Shown one piece after another: positions 12,289-24,051 of a stretch of DNA of 64,000 bases. The stretch's first letter is position 1; the number at the start of each line of letters is the position of its first letter. The position numbers and the translations under genes are program-made. Origin of the DNA: Euonymus europaeus (Eukaryota; Streptophyta; Magnoliopsida; Celastrales; Celastraceae); the NCBI GenBank assembly GCA_963580455.1, contig OY756972.1, positions 1,317,001 through 1,381,000 on the forward strand, in the 5' to 3' direction. The notes beneath the pieces were generated by a model. The model searched no databases, was not told the origin of the DNA, and was given only the letters and a program-made list of their open reading frames with translations.

Positions 12289-12807
12289 AGCCGCGAAATG
12301 CGGTTTCTTTACGTAAACGGTTTTATGAATATCCGTTGACTCCGAGTTCTGAATTCGGTGATTTTTAGCTTGATTTCACAATAATTTTCGAGCTCTACGA
12401 TCCTGGAGTTTCGGATTTTGATTTCAGAACTCGTGGCTAGTTGGTCTCGTTTCACCTAGTTAGCCGCGAAATGTGGTTTCTTTACGTAAACGATTTTATG
12501 AATATCCTTTGACTCCGAGTTCTGAATTCGGTGATTTTTAGCTTGATTTCACACTACTTTTCGAGCTCTACGATCCTGGCGTTTCGGATTTTGATTTCAG
12601 AACTCGTGGCTAGTTGGTCTCGTTTCACCTAGTTAGCCGCGAAATGTAGTTTCTTTACGTAAACGGTTTTAGGAGTATCCATTGACTCCGAGTTCTGAAT
12701 TCGGTGATTTTTAGCTTGATATCACACTACTTTTCGAGCTCTACGATCCTGGCGTTTCGGATTTTGATTTCAGAACTCGTGGCTATTAGGTCTCGTTTCA
12801 CCTAGTT
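12289..12807. repeat. Dispersed three-monomer cassette, copy at 12.3 kb
   Basis: Its three monomers are ATGCGG with CAATAATTTTCG and CTGGAG; AAACGATTTT with TTTGAC; and ATGTAGTTTC. The same succession is found at 14,884, 22,495 and 34,430, and its first two monomers resemble those at 352, 2,601 and 3,985. The third monomer here doubles as the first monomer of the next nine-monomer HOR copy (12,635) and carries GATATC and TTTTAGGAGTATCC. Confidence 0.8.
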
Positions 12808-14191
12808 AGCCGCGAAATGTGGTTTCTTTATGTAAACGGTTTTATGAATATCCGTTGACTTCGAGTTCTGAATTCGGTGATTTTTAGCTTGATTTCAGAC
12901 TAATTTTCGAGCTCTACGATCCTTGCATTTCGGATTTTGATTTCAGAACTCGTGGCTAGTTGGTCTCGTTTCACCTAGTTAGCCGCGAAATGTGGTTTCT
13001 TTACGTAAACGGTTTTATGAATATCCGTTGACTCCGAGTTCTGAATTCGCTGATTTTTAGTTTGATTTCACACTACTTTTCGAGCTCTACAATTCTGGCA
13101 TTCCGGATTTTGATTTCAGAACTCGTGGCTAGTTGGTCTCATTTCACCTAGTTAGCCGCGAAATGTGGTTTCTTTACGTAAACAGTTTTATGAATATCCT
13201 TTGACTCCGAGTTCTGAATTCGGTGATTTTTAGCTTGATTTCACACTACTTTTCGAGCTCTACGATCCTGGCATTTCTGATTTTGATTTCAGAACTCGTG
13301 GCTAGTTAGTCTCGTTTCACCTAGTTAGCCGCGAAATGTGGTTTCTTTACGTAAACGGTTTTATGAATATCCGTTGACTCCAAGTTCTGAATTCGGTGAT
13401 TTTTAGCTGGATTTCACACTACTTTTCGAGCTCTACAATCCTGGCGTTTCGGATTTTGATTTCAGAACTCGTGGCTAGTAGGTCTCGTTTCACCTATTTA
13501 GCCGCGAAATGTGGTTTCTTTACGTAAACGGTTTTAGGAATATCCGTTGACTCCGAGTTCTGAATTCTGTGATTTTTAGCTTGATTTCACACTACTTTTC
13601 GAGCTCTACGCTCTTAGCATTTCGGATTTTGATTTCAGAACTCGTGGCTAGTAGGTCTCGTTTCACCTAGTTAGCCGCGAAATGTGGTTTTTTTATGTAA
13701 ACGGTTTTATGAATATCCGTTGACTCCGAGTTCTGAATTCGGTGATTTTTAGCTTGATTTCACACTACTTTTCGAGCTCTACGATCCTGGCGTTTCGGAT
13801 TTTGATTTCAGAACTCGTGGCTAGTTGGTCTCGTTTCACCTAGTTAGCCGCGAAATGTGGTTTCTTTACGTAAACGATTTTATGAATATCCTTTGACTCC
13901 GAGTTCTGAATTCGGTGATTTTTAGCTTGATTTCACACTACTTTTCGAGCTCTACGATCCTGGAGTTTCGGATTTTGATTTCAGAACTCGTGACTAGTTG
14001 GTCTCGTTTCACCTAGTTAGCCGCGAAATGTAGTTTCTTTACGTAAACGGTTTTAGGAATATCCATTGACTCCGAGTTCTGAATTCGGTGATTTTTAGCT
14101 TGATTTCACACTACTTTTCGAGCTCTACGATCCTGGCATTTCGGATTTTGATTTCAGAACTCGTGGCTATTAGGTCTCGTTTCACCTAGTT
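12635..14191. repeat. Nine-monomer HOR copy (1,557 bp)
   Basis: It has the complete reference order: GATATC (12,635), GACTAATTTTC (12,808), TTCGCTG (12,981), AAACAG (13,154), GACTCCAAG (13,327), CTCTTAGCAT (13,500), TTTATGTAAAC (13,673), AAACGATTTT (13,846) and ATGTAG (14,019). It lies in a longer stretch that is repeated 2,940 bp downstream (17 monomers minus one base). Confidence 0.85.
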
Positions 14192-14883
14192 AGCCGCGAA
14201 ATGTGGTTTCTTTATGTAAACGGTTTTATGAATATCCGTTGACTCCGAGTTCTGAATTCGGTGATTTTTGGCTTGATTTCAGACTAATTTTCGAGCTCTA
14301 CGATCCTGGCATTTCGGATTTTGATTTCAGAACTCGTGGCTAGTTGGTCTCGTTTCACCAAGTTAGCCGCGAAATGTGGTTTCTTTACGTAAACGGTTTT
14401 ATGAATATCCGTTGACTCCGAGTTCTGAATTCTGTGATTTTTAGTTTGATTTCACACTACTTTTTGAGCTCTACAATTCTGGCATTTCGGATTTTGATTT
14501 CAGAACTCGTGGCTAGTTGGTCTCGTTTCACCTAGTTAGCCGCGAAATGTGGTTTCTTTACGTAAACGGTTTTAGGAATATCCGTTGACTCCGAGTTCTG
14601 AATTCGGTGATTTTTAGCTTGATTTCACAATACTTTTCGAGCTCTACGATCCTGGCATTTCGGATTTTGATTTCAGAACTCGTGGCTAGTAGGTCTCGTT
14701 TCACCTATTTAGCCGCGAAATGTGGTTTCTTTACGTAAACGGTTTTAGGAATATCCGTTGACTCCGAGTTCTGAATTCTGTGATTTTTAGATTGATTTCA
14801 CACTACTTTTCGAGCTCTACGCTCCTAGCATTTCGGATTTTTATTTCAGAACTCGTGGCTAGTAGGTCTCGTTTCACCTAGTT

Positions 14884-15402
14884 AGCCGCGAAATGCGGTT
14901 TCTTTACGTAAACGGTTTTATGAATATCCGTTGATTCGAGTTCTGAATTCGGTGATTTTTAGCTTGATTTCACAATAATTTTCGAGCTCTACGATCCTGG
15001 AGTTTCGGATTTTGATTTCAGAACTCGTGGCTAGTTGGTCTCGTTTCACCTAGTTAGCCGCGAAATGTGGTTTCTTTACGTAAACGATTTTATGAATATC
15101 GTTTGACTCCGAGTTCTGAATTCGGTGATTTTTAGCTTGATTTCACACTACTTTTCGAGCTCTACGATCCTGGCGTTTCGGATTTTGATTTCAGAACTCG
15201 TGGCTAGTTGGTCTCGTTTCACCTAGTTAGCCGCGAAATGTAGTTTCTTTACGTAAACGGTTTTAGGAATATCCGTTGACTCCGAGTTCTGAATTCGGTG
15301 ATTTTTAGCTTGATTTCACACTACCTTTCGAGCTCTACAATCCTGGCGTTTCGGATTTTGATTTCAGAACTCGTGGCTAGTTGGTCTCGTTTCACCTAGT
15401 TA
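14884..15402. repeat. Dispersed three-monomer cassette, copy at 14.9 kb, with a 1-bp deletion
   Basis: It has the same three markers as at 12,289 (offset 2,595 bp, 15 monomers). The first monomer contains the first length change in the window: TTGATTCGAG at 14,931-14,940 replaces TTGACTCCGAG, a loss of one base. The second monomer has ATCGTTTGAC, a variant shared with the cassette at 22,495 but not with the one at 12,289. Confidence 0.8.
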
Positions 15403-15574
15403 GCCGCGAAATGTGGTTTCTTTACGTAAACGGTTTTAGGAATATCCGTTGACTCCGAGTTCTGAATTCGGTGATTTTTAGCTTGATTTCACACTACTTT
15501 TCGAGCTCTACGATCCTGGCATTTCGGATTTTGATTTCAGAACTCGTGGCTAGTTGGTCTCGTTTCACCTAGTT

Positions 15575-17131
15575 AGCCGCGAAATGTAGTTTCTTTACGT
15601 AAACGGTTTTAGGAATATCCATTGACTCCGAGTTCTGAATTCGGTGATTTTTAGCTTGATATCACACTACTTTTCAAGCTCTACGATCCTGGCGTTTCGG
15701 ATTTTGATTTCAGAACTCGTGGCTATTAGGTCTCGTTTCACCTAGTTAGCCGCGAAATGTGGTTTCTTTATGTAAACGGTTTTATGAATATCCGTTGACT
15801 CCGAGTTCTGAATTCGGTGATTTTTAGCTTGATTTCAGACTAATTTTCGAGCTCTACGATCCTTGCATTTCGGATTTTGATTTCAGAACTCGTGGCTAGT
15901 TGGTCTCGTTTCACCTAGTTAGCCTCGAAATGTGGTTTCTTTACGTAAACGGTTTTATGAATATCCGTTGACTCCGAGTTCTGAATTCGCTGATTTTTAG
16001 TTTGATTTCACACTACTTTTCGAGCTCTACAATTCTGGCATTTCGGATTTTGATTTCAGAACTCGTGGCTAGTTGGTCTCATTTCACCTAGTTAGCCGCG
16101 AAATGTGGTTTCTTTACGTAAACAGTTTTATGAATATCCTTTGACTCCGAGTTCTGAATTCGGTGATTTTTAGCTTGATTTCACACTACTTTTCGAGCTC
16201 TACGATCCTGGCATTTCTGATTTTGATTTCAGAACTCGTGGCTAGTTAGTCTCATTTCACCTAGTTAGCCGCGAAATGTGGTTTCTTTACGTAAACGGTT
16301 TTATGAATATCCGTTGACTCCAAGTTCTGAATTCGGCGATTTTTAGCTTGATTTCACACTACTTTTCGAGCTCTACAATCCTGGCGTTTCGGATTTTGAT
16401 TTCAGAACTCGTGGCTAGTAGGTCTCGTTTCACCTATTTAGCCGCGAAATGTGGTTTCTTTACGTAAACGGTTTTAGGAATATCCGTTGACTCCGAGTTC
16501 TGAATTCTGTGATTTTTAGCTTGATTTCACACTACTTTTCGAGCTCTACGCTCTTAGCATTTCGGATTTTGATTTCAGAACTCGTGGCTAGTAGGTCTCG
16601 TTTCACCTAGTTAGCCGCGAAATGTGGTTTCTTTATGTAAACGGTTTTATGAATATCCGTTGACTCCGAGTTCTGAATTCGGTGATTTTTAGCTTGATTT
16701 CACACTACTTTTCGAGCTCTACGATCCTGGCGTTTCGGATTTTGATTTCAGAACTCGTGTCTAGTTGGTCTCGTTTCACCTAGTTAGCCGCGAAATGTGG
16801 TTTCTTTACGTAAACGATTTTATGAATATCCTTTGACTCCGAGTTCTGAATTCGGTGATTTTTAGCTTGATTTCACACTACTTTTCGAGCTCTACGATCC
16901 TGGCGTTTCGGATTTTGATTTCATAACTCGTGACTAGTTGGTCTCGTTTCACCTAGTTAGCCGCGAAATGTAGTTTCTTTACGTAAACGGTTTTAGGAAT
17001 ATCCGTTGACTCCGAGTTCTGAATTCGGTGATTTTTAGCTTGATTTCACACTACTTTTCGAGCTCTACGATCCTGGCGTTTCGGATTTTGATTTCAGAAC
17101 TCGTGGCTATTAGGTCTCGTTTCACCTAGTT
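15575..17131. repeat. Nine-monomer HOR copy (1,557 bp)
   Basis: It has the complete order again: GATATC (15,575), GACTAATTTTC, TTCGCTG, AAACAG, GACTCCAAG, CTCTTAGCAT (16,440), TTTATGTAAAC, AAACGATTTT and ATGTAG (16,959). Compared with the stretch at 12.3-14.2 kb, two extra monomers lie between the preceding cassette and this unit. That explains why cassette-to-cassette spacing is 15 monomers but unit-to-unit spacing is 17. Confidence 0.85.
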
Positions 17132-20100
17132 AGCCGCGAAATGTGGTTTCTTTATGTAAACGGTTTTATGAATATCCGTTGACTCCGAGTTCTGAATTCG
17201 GTGATTTTTAGCTTGATTTCAGACTAATTTTCGAGCTCTACGATCTTGGCATTTCGGATTTTGATTTCAGAACTCGTGGCTAGTTGGTCTCGCTTCACCT
17301 AGTTAGCCGCGAAATGTGGTTTCTTTACGTAAACGATTTTATGAATATCCGTTGACTCCGAGTTCTGAATTCGGTGATTTTTAGTTTGATTTCACACTAC
17401 TTTTCAAGCTCTACAATTCTGGCATTTCGGATTTTGATTTCAGAACTCGTGGCTAGTTGGTCTCGTTTCACCTAGTTAGCCGCGAAATGTGGTTTCTTTA
17501 CGTAAACAGTTTTATGAATATCCTTTGACTCCGAGTTCTGAATTCGGTGATTTTTAGCTTGATTTCACACTACTTTTCGAGCTCTACGATCCTGGCATTT
17601 CTGATTTTGATTTCAGAACTCGTGGCTAGTTGGTCTCGTTTCACCTAGTTAGCCGCGAAATGTGGTTTCTTTACGTAAACGGTTTTATGAATATCCGTTG
17701 ACTCCAAGTTCTGAATTCGGTGATTTTTAGCTTGATTTCACACTACTTTTCGAGCTCTACAATCCTGGAGTTTCGGATTTTGATTTCAGAACTCGTGGCT
17801 AGTAGGTCTCGTTTCACCTGGTTAGCCGCGAAAAGTGGTTTCTTTACGTAAACGGTTTTAGGAATATCCGTTGACTCCGAGTTCTGAATTCGTTGATTTT
17901 TAGCTTGATTTCACACTACTTTTTGAGCTCTACGATCCTGGCGTTTCGGATTTTGATTTCAGAACTCGTGGCTAGTTGGTCTCGTTTCACCTAGTTGGCC
18001 GCGAAATGTGGTTTCTTTGCGTAAACAGTTTTATGAATATCCGTTGACTCCGAGTTCTGAATTCGGTGATTTTTAGCTTGATTTCACACTACTTTTCGAG
18101 CTCTACAATCCTGGTGTTTCGGATTTTTATTTCAGAACTCGTGGCTAGTAGGTCTCGTTTCACCTAGTTAGCCGCGAAATGTAGTTTCTTTACGTAAACG
18201 GTTTTAGGAATATCCGTTGACTCCGAGTTCTGAATTCGGTGATTTTTAGCTTGATTTCACACTACTTTTCGCGCTCTACAATCCTGGTGTTTCGGATGTT
18301 TATTTCAGAACTCGTGGCTAGTAGGTCTCGTTTCACCTACTAAGCCGCGAAATGTGGTTTCTTTACGTAAACGGTTTTATGAATATCCGTTGACTCCGAG
18401 TTCTGAATTCGGTGATTTTGAGCTTGATTTCACACTACTTTTCGAGCTCTACGATCCTGGCGTTTCGGATTTTGATTTCAGAACTCGTGGCTAGTTGGTC
18501 TCGTTTCACCTAGTTAGCCGCAAAATGTGGTTTCTTTACGTAAACGGTTTTATGAATATCCGTTGACTCCGAGTTCTGAATTCGGTGATTTTTAGCTTGA
18601 TTTCACACTACTTTTCGAGCTCTACGATCCTGGCATTTCGGATTTTGATTTCAGAACTCGTGGCTAGTAGGTCTCGTTTCACCTATTTAGCCGCGAAATG
18701 TGGTTTCTTTACGTAAACGGTTTTAGGAATATCCGTTGACTCCGAGTTCTGAATTCTGTGATTTTTAGATTGATTTCACACTACTTTTCGAGCTCTACGA
18801 TCCTGGCATTTCGGATTTTGATTTCAGAACTCGTGGCTTGTTGGTCTCGTTTCACCTAGTTAGCCGCGAAATGTAGTTTCTTTACGTAAACGGTTTTAGG
18901 AATATCCGTTGACTCCGAGTTCTGAATTCGGTGATTTTTAGCTTGATTTCACACTACTTTTCGAGCTCTACGATCCTGGCGTTTCAGATTTTGATTTCAG
19001 AATTCGTGGCTATTAGGTCTCGTTTCACCTAGTTAGCCGCGAAATGTGGTTTCTTTATGTAAACGGTTTTATGAATATCCGTTGACTCCGAGTTCTGAAT
19101 TCGGTGATTTTTAGCTTGATTTCGGACTAATTTTCGAGCTCTACGATCCTGGAATTTCGGATTTTGATTTCAGAACTTGTGGCTAGTTGGTCTCGTTTCA
19201 CCTAGTTAGCCGCGAAATATGGTTTCTTTACTTAAACGGTTTTATGAATATCCGTTGACTCCGAGTTCTGAATTCGGTGATTTTTAGTTTGATTTCACAC
19301 TACTTTTCGAGCTCTACAATTCTGGCATTTCGGATTTTGATTTCAGAACTCGTGGCTAGTTGGTCTCGTTTCACCTAGTTAGCCGCGAAATGTGGTTTCT
19401 TTACGTAAACAGTTTTATGAATATCCTTTGACTCCGAGTTCTGAATTCGGTGATTTTTAGCTTGATTTCACACTACTTTTCGAGCTCTACGATCCTGGCA
19501 TTTCTGATTTTGATTTCAGAACTCGTGGCTAGTTGGTCTCATTTCACCTAGTTAGCCGCGAAATGTGGTTTCTTTACGTAAACGGTTTTATGAATATCCG
19601 TTGACTCCAAGTTCTGAATTCGGTGATTTTTAGCTTGATTTCACACTACTTTTCGAGCTCTACAATCCTGGCGTTTCGGATTTTGATTTCAGAACTCGTG
19701 GCTAGTAGGTCTCGTTTCACCTAGTTAGCCGCGAAAAGTGGTTTCTTTCCGTAAACGGTTTTAGGAATATCCGTTGACTCCGAGTTCTGAATTCGTTGAT
19801 TTTTAGCTTGATTTCACACTACTTTTTGAGCTCTACGATCCTGGCGTTTCGGATTTTGATTTCAGAACTCGTGGCTAGTTGGTCTCGTTTCACCTAGTTA
19901 GCCGCGAAATGTGGTTTCTTTGCATAAACAGTTTTATGAATAACCGTTGACTCCGAGTTCTGAATTCGATGATTTTTAGCTTGATTTCACACTACTTTTC
20001 GAGCTCTACAATCCTGGTGTTTCGGATTTTTATTTCAGAACTCGTGGCTAGTAGGTCTCGTTTCACCTAGTTAGCCGCGAAATGTAGTTTCTTTACGTAA

Positions 20101-22494
20101 ACGGTTTTAGGAATATCCGTTGACTCCGAGTTCTGAATTCGGTGATTTTTAGCTTGATTTCACACTACTTTTCCAGCTCTACGATCCTAGCGTTTCGGAT
20201 TTTGATTTCAGAACTCGTGGCTAGTAGGTCTCATTTCACCTAGTTAGCCGCGAAAAGTGGTTTCTTTACGTAAACGGTTTTAGGAATATCCGTTGACTCC
20301 GAGTTCTGAATTCGGTGATTTTTAGCTTGATTTCACCCTACTTTTCGAGCTCTACGATCCTGGCGTTTCGGATTTTGATTTCAGAACTCGTGGCTAGTTG
20401 GTCTCGTTTCACCTAGTTAGCCGCGAAATGTAGTTTCTTTACGTAAACGGTTTTAGGAATATCCGTTGACTCCGAGTTCTGAATTCGGTGATTTTTAGCT
20501 TGATTTCACACTACTTTTCGAGCTCTACGATCCTGGCGTTTCGGATTTTGATTTCAGAACTCCTGGCTAGTTGGTCTCGTTTCACTTATTTAGCCGCGAA
20601 ATGTGGTTTCTTTAGGTAAACGGTTTTATGAATATCCGTTGACTCCGAGTTCTGAATTCGGTGATTTTTAGCTTGATTTCACACTACTTTTCGAGCTCTA
20701 CAATCCTGGTGTTTCGGATTTTTATTTCAGAACTCGTGGCTAGTAGGTCTCGTTTCACCTAGTTAGCCGCGAAATGTGGTTTCTTTACGTAAACGGTTTT
20801 ATGAATATCCGTTGACTCCGAGTTCTGAATTCGGTGATTTTTAGCTTGATTTCACACTACTTTTCGAGCTCTACGATCCTGGCGTTTGGGATTTTGATTT
20901 CAGAACTCGTGGCCAGTTGGTCTCGTTTCACCTAGTTAGCCGCGAAATGTGGTTTCTTTACGTAAACAGTTTTCTGAATATCCGTTGACTCCGAGTTCTG
21001 AATTCGGTGATTTTTAGCTTGATTTCACACTACTTTTCGAGCTCTACAATCCTGGTGTTTTGGATTTTTATTTCAGAACTCGTGGCTAGTAGGTCTCGTT
21101 TCACCTAGTTAGCCGCGAAATGTGATTTCTTTACGTAAACGGTTTTATGAATATCCGTTGACTCCGAGTTCTGAATTCGGTGATTTTTAGCTTGATTTCA
21201 CACTACTTTTCGAGCTCTACGATCCTGGCGTTTCGGATTTTGATTTCAGAACTCGTGGCTAGTTGGTCTCGTTTCACCTAGTTAGCCGCGAAATGTGGTT
21301 TCTTTACGTAAACGGTTTTATGAATATCCGTTGACTCCGAGTTGTGAATTCGGTGATTTTTAGCTTGATTTCACACTACTTTTCGAGCTCTACAATCCTG
21401 GCGTTTCGGATTTTGATTTCAGAACTCGTGGCTAGTAGGTCTCGTTTCACCTAGTTAGCCGCGAAAAGTGGTTTCTTTCCGTAAACGGTTTTAGGAATAT
21501 CCGTTGACTCCGAGTTCTGAATTCGTTGATTTTTAGCTTGATTTCACACTACTTTTTGAGCTCTACGATCCTGGCATTTCGGATTTTGATTTCAGAACTC
21601 GTGGCTAGTTGGTCTCGTTTCACCTAGTTAGCCGCGAAATGTGGTTTCTTTGCGTAAACAGTTTTATGAATATCCGTTGACTCCGAGTTCTGAATTCGGT
21701 GATTTTTAGCTTGATTTCACACTACTTTTCGAGCTCTACAATCCTGGTGTTTCGGATTTTGATTTCAGAACTCGTGGCCAGTTGGTCTCGTTTCACCTCG
21801 TTAGCCGCGAAATGTGGTTTCTTTACGTAAACAGTTTTATGAATATCCGTTGACTCCGAGTTCTGAATTCGGTGATTTTTAGCTTGATTTCACACTACTT
21901 TTCGAGCTCTACGATCCTGTTGTTTCGGATTTTTATTTCAGAACTCGTGGCTAGTAGGTCTCGTTTCACCTAGTTACCCGCGAAATGTGGTTTCTTTACG
22001 TCAACGGTTTTATGAATATCTGTTGACACCGAGTTCTGAATTCGGTGATTTTTAGCTTGATTTCATACTACTTTTCGAGCTCTACGATCCTGGTATTTCG
22101 GATTTTTATTTCAGAACTCGTGGCTAGTTGGTCTCGTTTCACCTAGTTAGCCGCGAAATGTGGTTTCTTTACGTAAACGGTTTTATGAATATCCGTTGAC
22201 TCCGAGTTCTGAATTCGGTGATTTTTAGCTTGATTTCACACTACTTTTCGAGCTCTACGATCTTGGCGTTTGGGATTTTGATTTCAGAACTCGTGGCCAG
22301 TTGGTCTCGTTTCACCTAGTTAGCCGCGAAATGTGGTTTCTTTACGTAAACAGTTTTCTGAATATCCGTTGACTCCGAGTTCTGAATTCGGTGATTCTTA
22401 GCTTGATTTCACACTACTTTTCGAGCTCTACAATCCTGGTGTTTTGGATTTTTATTTCAGAACTCGTGGCTAGTAGGTCTCGTTTCACCTAGTT
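17132..22494. repeat. Satellite, mixed stretch with decaying HOR traces
   Basis: Thirty-one monomers. Pieces of the nine-monomer HOR persist (GACTAATTTTC at 17,132; AAACAG then GACTCCAAG at 17,478-17,823 and again at 19,382-19,727). They alternate with monomers carrying GCGAAAAGTGG, TTTGCGTAAACAG or GGATTTTTATTTC. CTTTCCGTAAAC marks monomers 10 units apart (19,741 and 21,471). GGCGTTTGGGA followed by a TTTTCTGAATATCC monomer recurs 8 units apart (20,765 and 22,149). No sequence other than satellite is visible. Confidence 0.75.
21776..22104. repeat. Long-range duplicated segment, left copy
   Basis: It begins GGCCAGTTGG with CACCTCGTTAG and includes CCTGTTGTTTCGG, GTTACCCGCG, ACGTCAACGG, CTGTTGACACCGAG and TTTCATACTAC. 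This rare combination reappears base for base, as far as I can read, at 35,441-35,769. The offset is 13,665 bp, equal to 79 monomers minus the two single-base deletions lying between. Confidence 0.85.
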
Positions 22495-23013
22495 AGCCGC
22501 GAAATGTGGTTTCTTTACGTAAACGGTTTTATGAATATCCGTTGACTCCGAGTTCTGAATTCGGTGATTTTTAGCTTGATTTCACAATAATTTTTGAGCT
22601 CTACGATCCTGGAGTTTCGGATTTTGATTTCAGAACTCGTGGCTAGTTGGTCTCGTTTCACCTAGTTAGCCGCGAAATGTGGTTTCTTTACGTAAACGAT
22701 TTTATGAATATCGTTTGACTCCGAGTTCTGAATTCGGTGATTTTTAGCTTGATTTCACACTACTTTTCGAGCTCTACGATCCTGGCATTTCGGATTTTGA
22801 TTTCAGAACTCGTGGCTAGTTGGTCTCGTTTCACCTAGTTAGCCGCGAAATGTAGTTTCTTTACGTAAACGGTTTTAGGAATATCCGTTGACTCCGAGTT
22901 CTGAATTCGGTGATTTTTAGCTTGATTTCACACTACTTTTCGAGCTCTACGATCCTGGCATTTCGGATTTTGATTTCAGAACTCGTGGCTAGTTGGTCTC
23001 GTTTCACCTAGTT
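22495..23013. repeat. Dispersed three-monomer cassette, copy at 22.5 kb
   Basis: Its markers are CAATAATTTTTGAG with CTGGAG, AAACGATTTT with ATCGTTTGAC, and ATGTAGTTTC. It lacks ATGCGG in the first monomer, unlike the 12,289 and 14,884 copies, but shares ATCGTTTGAC with the latter. It lies 44 monomers downstream of 14,884, outside the nine-monomer HOR domain. Confidence 0.8.
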
Positions 23014-23359
23014 AGCCGCGAAATGTAGTTTCTTTACGTAAACGGTTTTAGGAATATCCGTTGACTCCGAGTTCTGAATTCGGTGATTTTTAGCTTGATT
23101 TCACACTACTTTTCGAGCTCTACGATCCTGGCGTTTCGGATTTTGATTTCAGAACTCGTGGCTAGTAGGTCTCGTTTCACCTAGTTAGCCGCGAAATGTG
23201 GTTTCTTTACGTAAACGGTTTTATGAATATCCGTTGACTCCGAGTTCTGAATTCGGTAATTTTTAGCTTGATTTCACACTAATTTTCGAGCTCTATGATC
23301 CTGGAGTTTCGGATTTTGATTTCAGAACTCGTGGTTAGTTGGTCTCGTTTCACCTAGTT

Positions 23360-24051
23360 AGCCGCGAAATGTGGTTTCTTTACGTAAACGGTTTTAGGAA
23401 TATCCGTTGACTCCGAGTTCTGAATTTGGTGATTTTTAGGTTGATTTCACACTAATTTTCGAGCTCTACGCTCCTGGAATTTCGGATTTTGATTTCAGAA
23501 CTCGTGGCTAGTAGGTCTCGTTTCACCTAGTTAGCCGCGAAATGCGGTTTCTTTACGTAAACGGTTTTGTGAATATCCGTTGACTCCGAGTTCTGAATTC
23601 GGTGATTTTTAGCTTGATTTCACAATAATTTTCGAGCTCTACGCTCCTGGAATTTCGGATTTTGATTTCAGAACTCGTGGTTAGTTGGTCTCGTTTCACC
23701 TAGTTAGCCGCGAAATGTGGTTTCTTTACGTAAACGGTTTTAGGAATATCCGTTGACTCCGAGTTCTGAATTTGGTGATTTTTAGGTTGATTTCACACTA
23801 ATTTTCGAGCTCTACGCTCCTGGAATTTCGGATTTTGATTTCAGAACTCGTGGCTAGTAGGTCTCGTTTCACCTAGTTAGCCGCGAAATGCGGTTTCTTT
23901 ACGTAAACGGTTTTGTGAATATCCGTTGACTCCGAGTTCTGAATTTGGTGATTTTTAGGTTGATTTCACACTAATTTTCGAGCTCTACGCTCCTGGAATT
24001 TCGGATTTTGATTTCAGAACTCGTGGCTAGTAGGTCTCGTTTCACCTAGTT
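23360..24051. repeat. Local dimeric HOR (346 bp)
   Basis: Two monomer types alternate. The first has TTTTAGGAATATCC, GAATTTGGTG, TTAGGTTGATTTC and CTCCTGGAATTTC (23,360 and 23,706). The second has ATGCGG, TTTTGTGAATATCC and CTCCTGGAATTTC (23,533 and 23,879). The last monomer mixes the two, with GTGAATATCC followed by GAATTTGGTG and TTAGGTTG, marking an exchange inside it. Confidence 0.8.

Noticed and set aside
23360..24051. Transposon or retroelement remnant in the divergent dimer region
   Set aside because: The unusual variants (GAATTTGGTG, TTAGGTTG, TTTTGTGAATATCC) are point changes in normal-length monomers. No target-site duplication, terminal repeat or non-satellite sequence is present.
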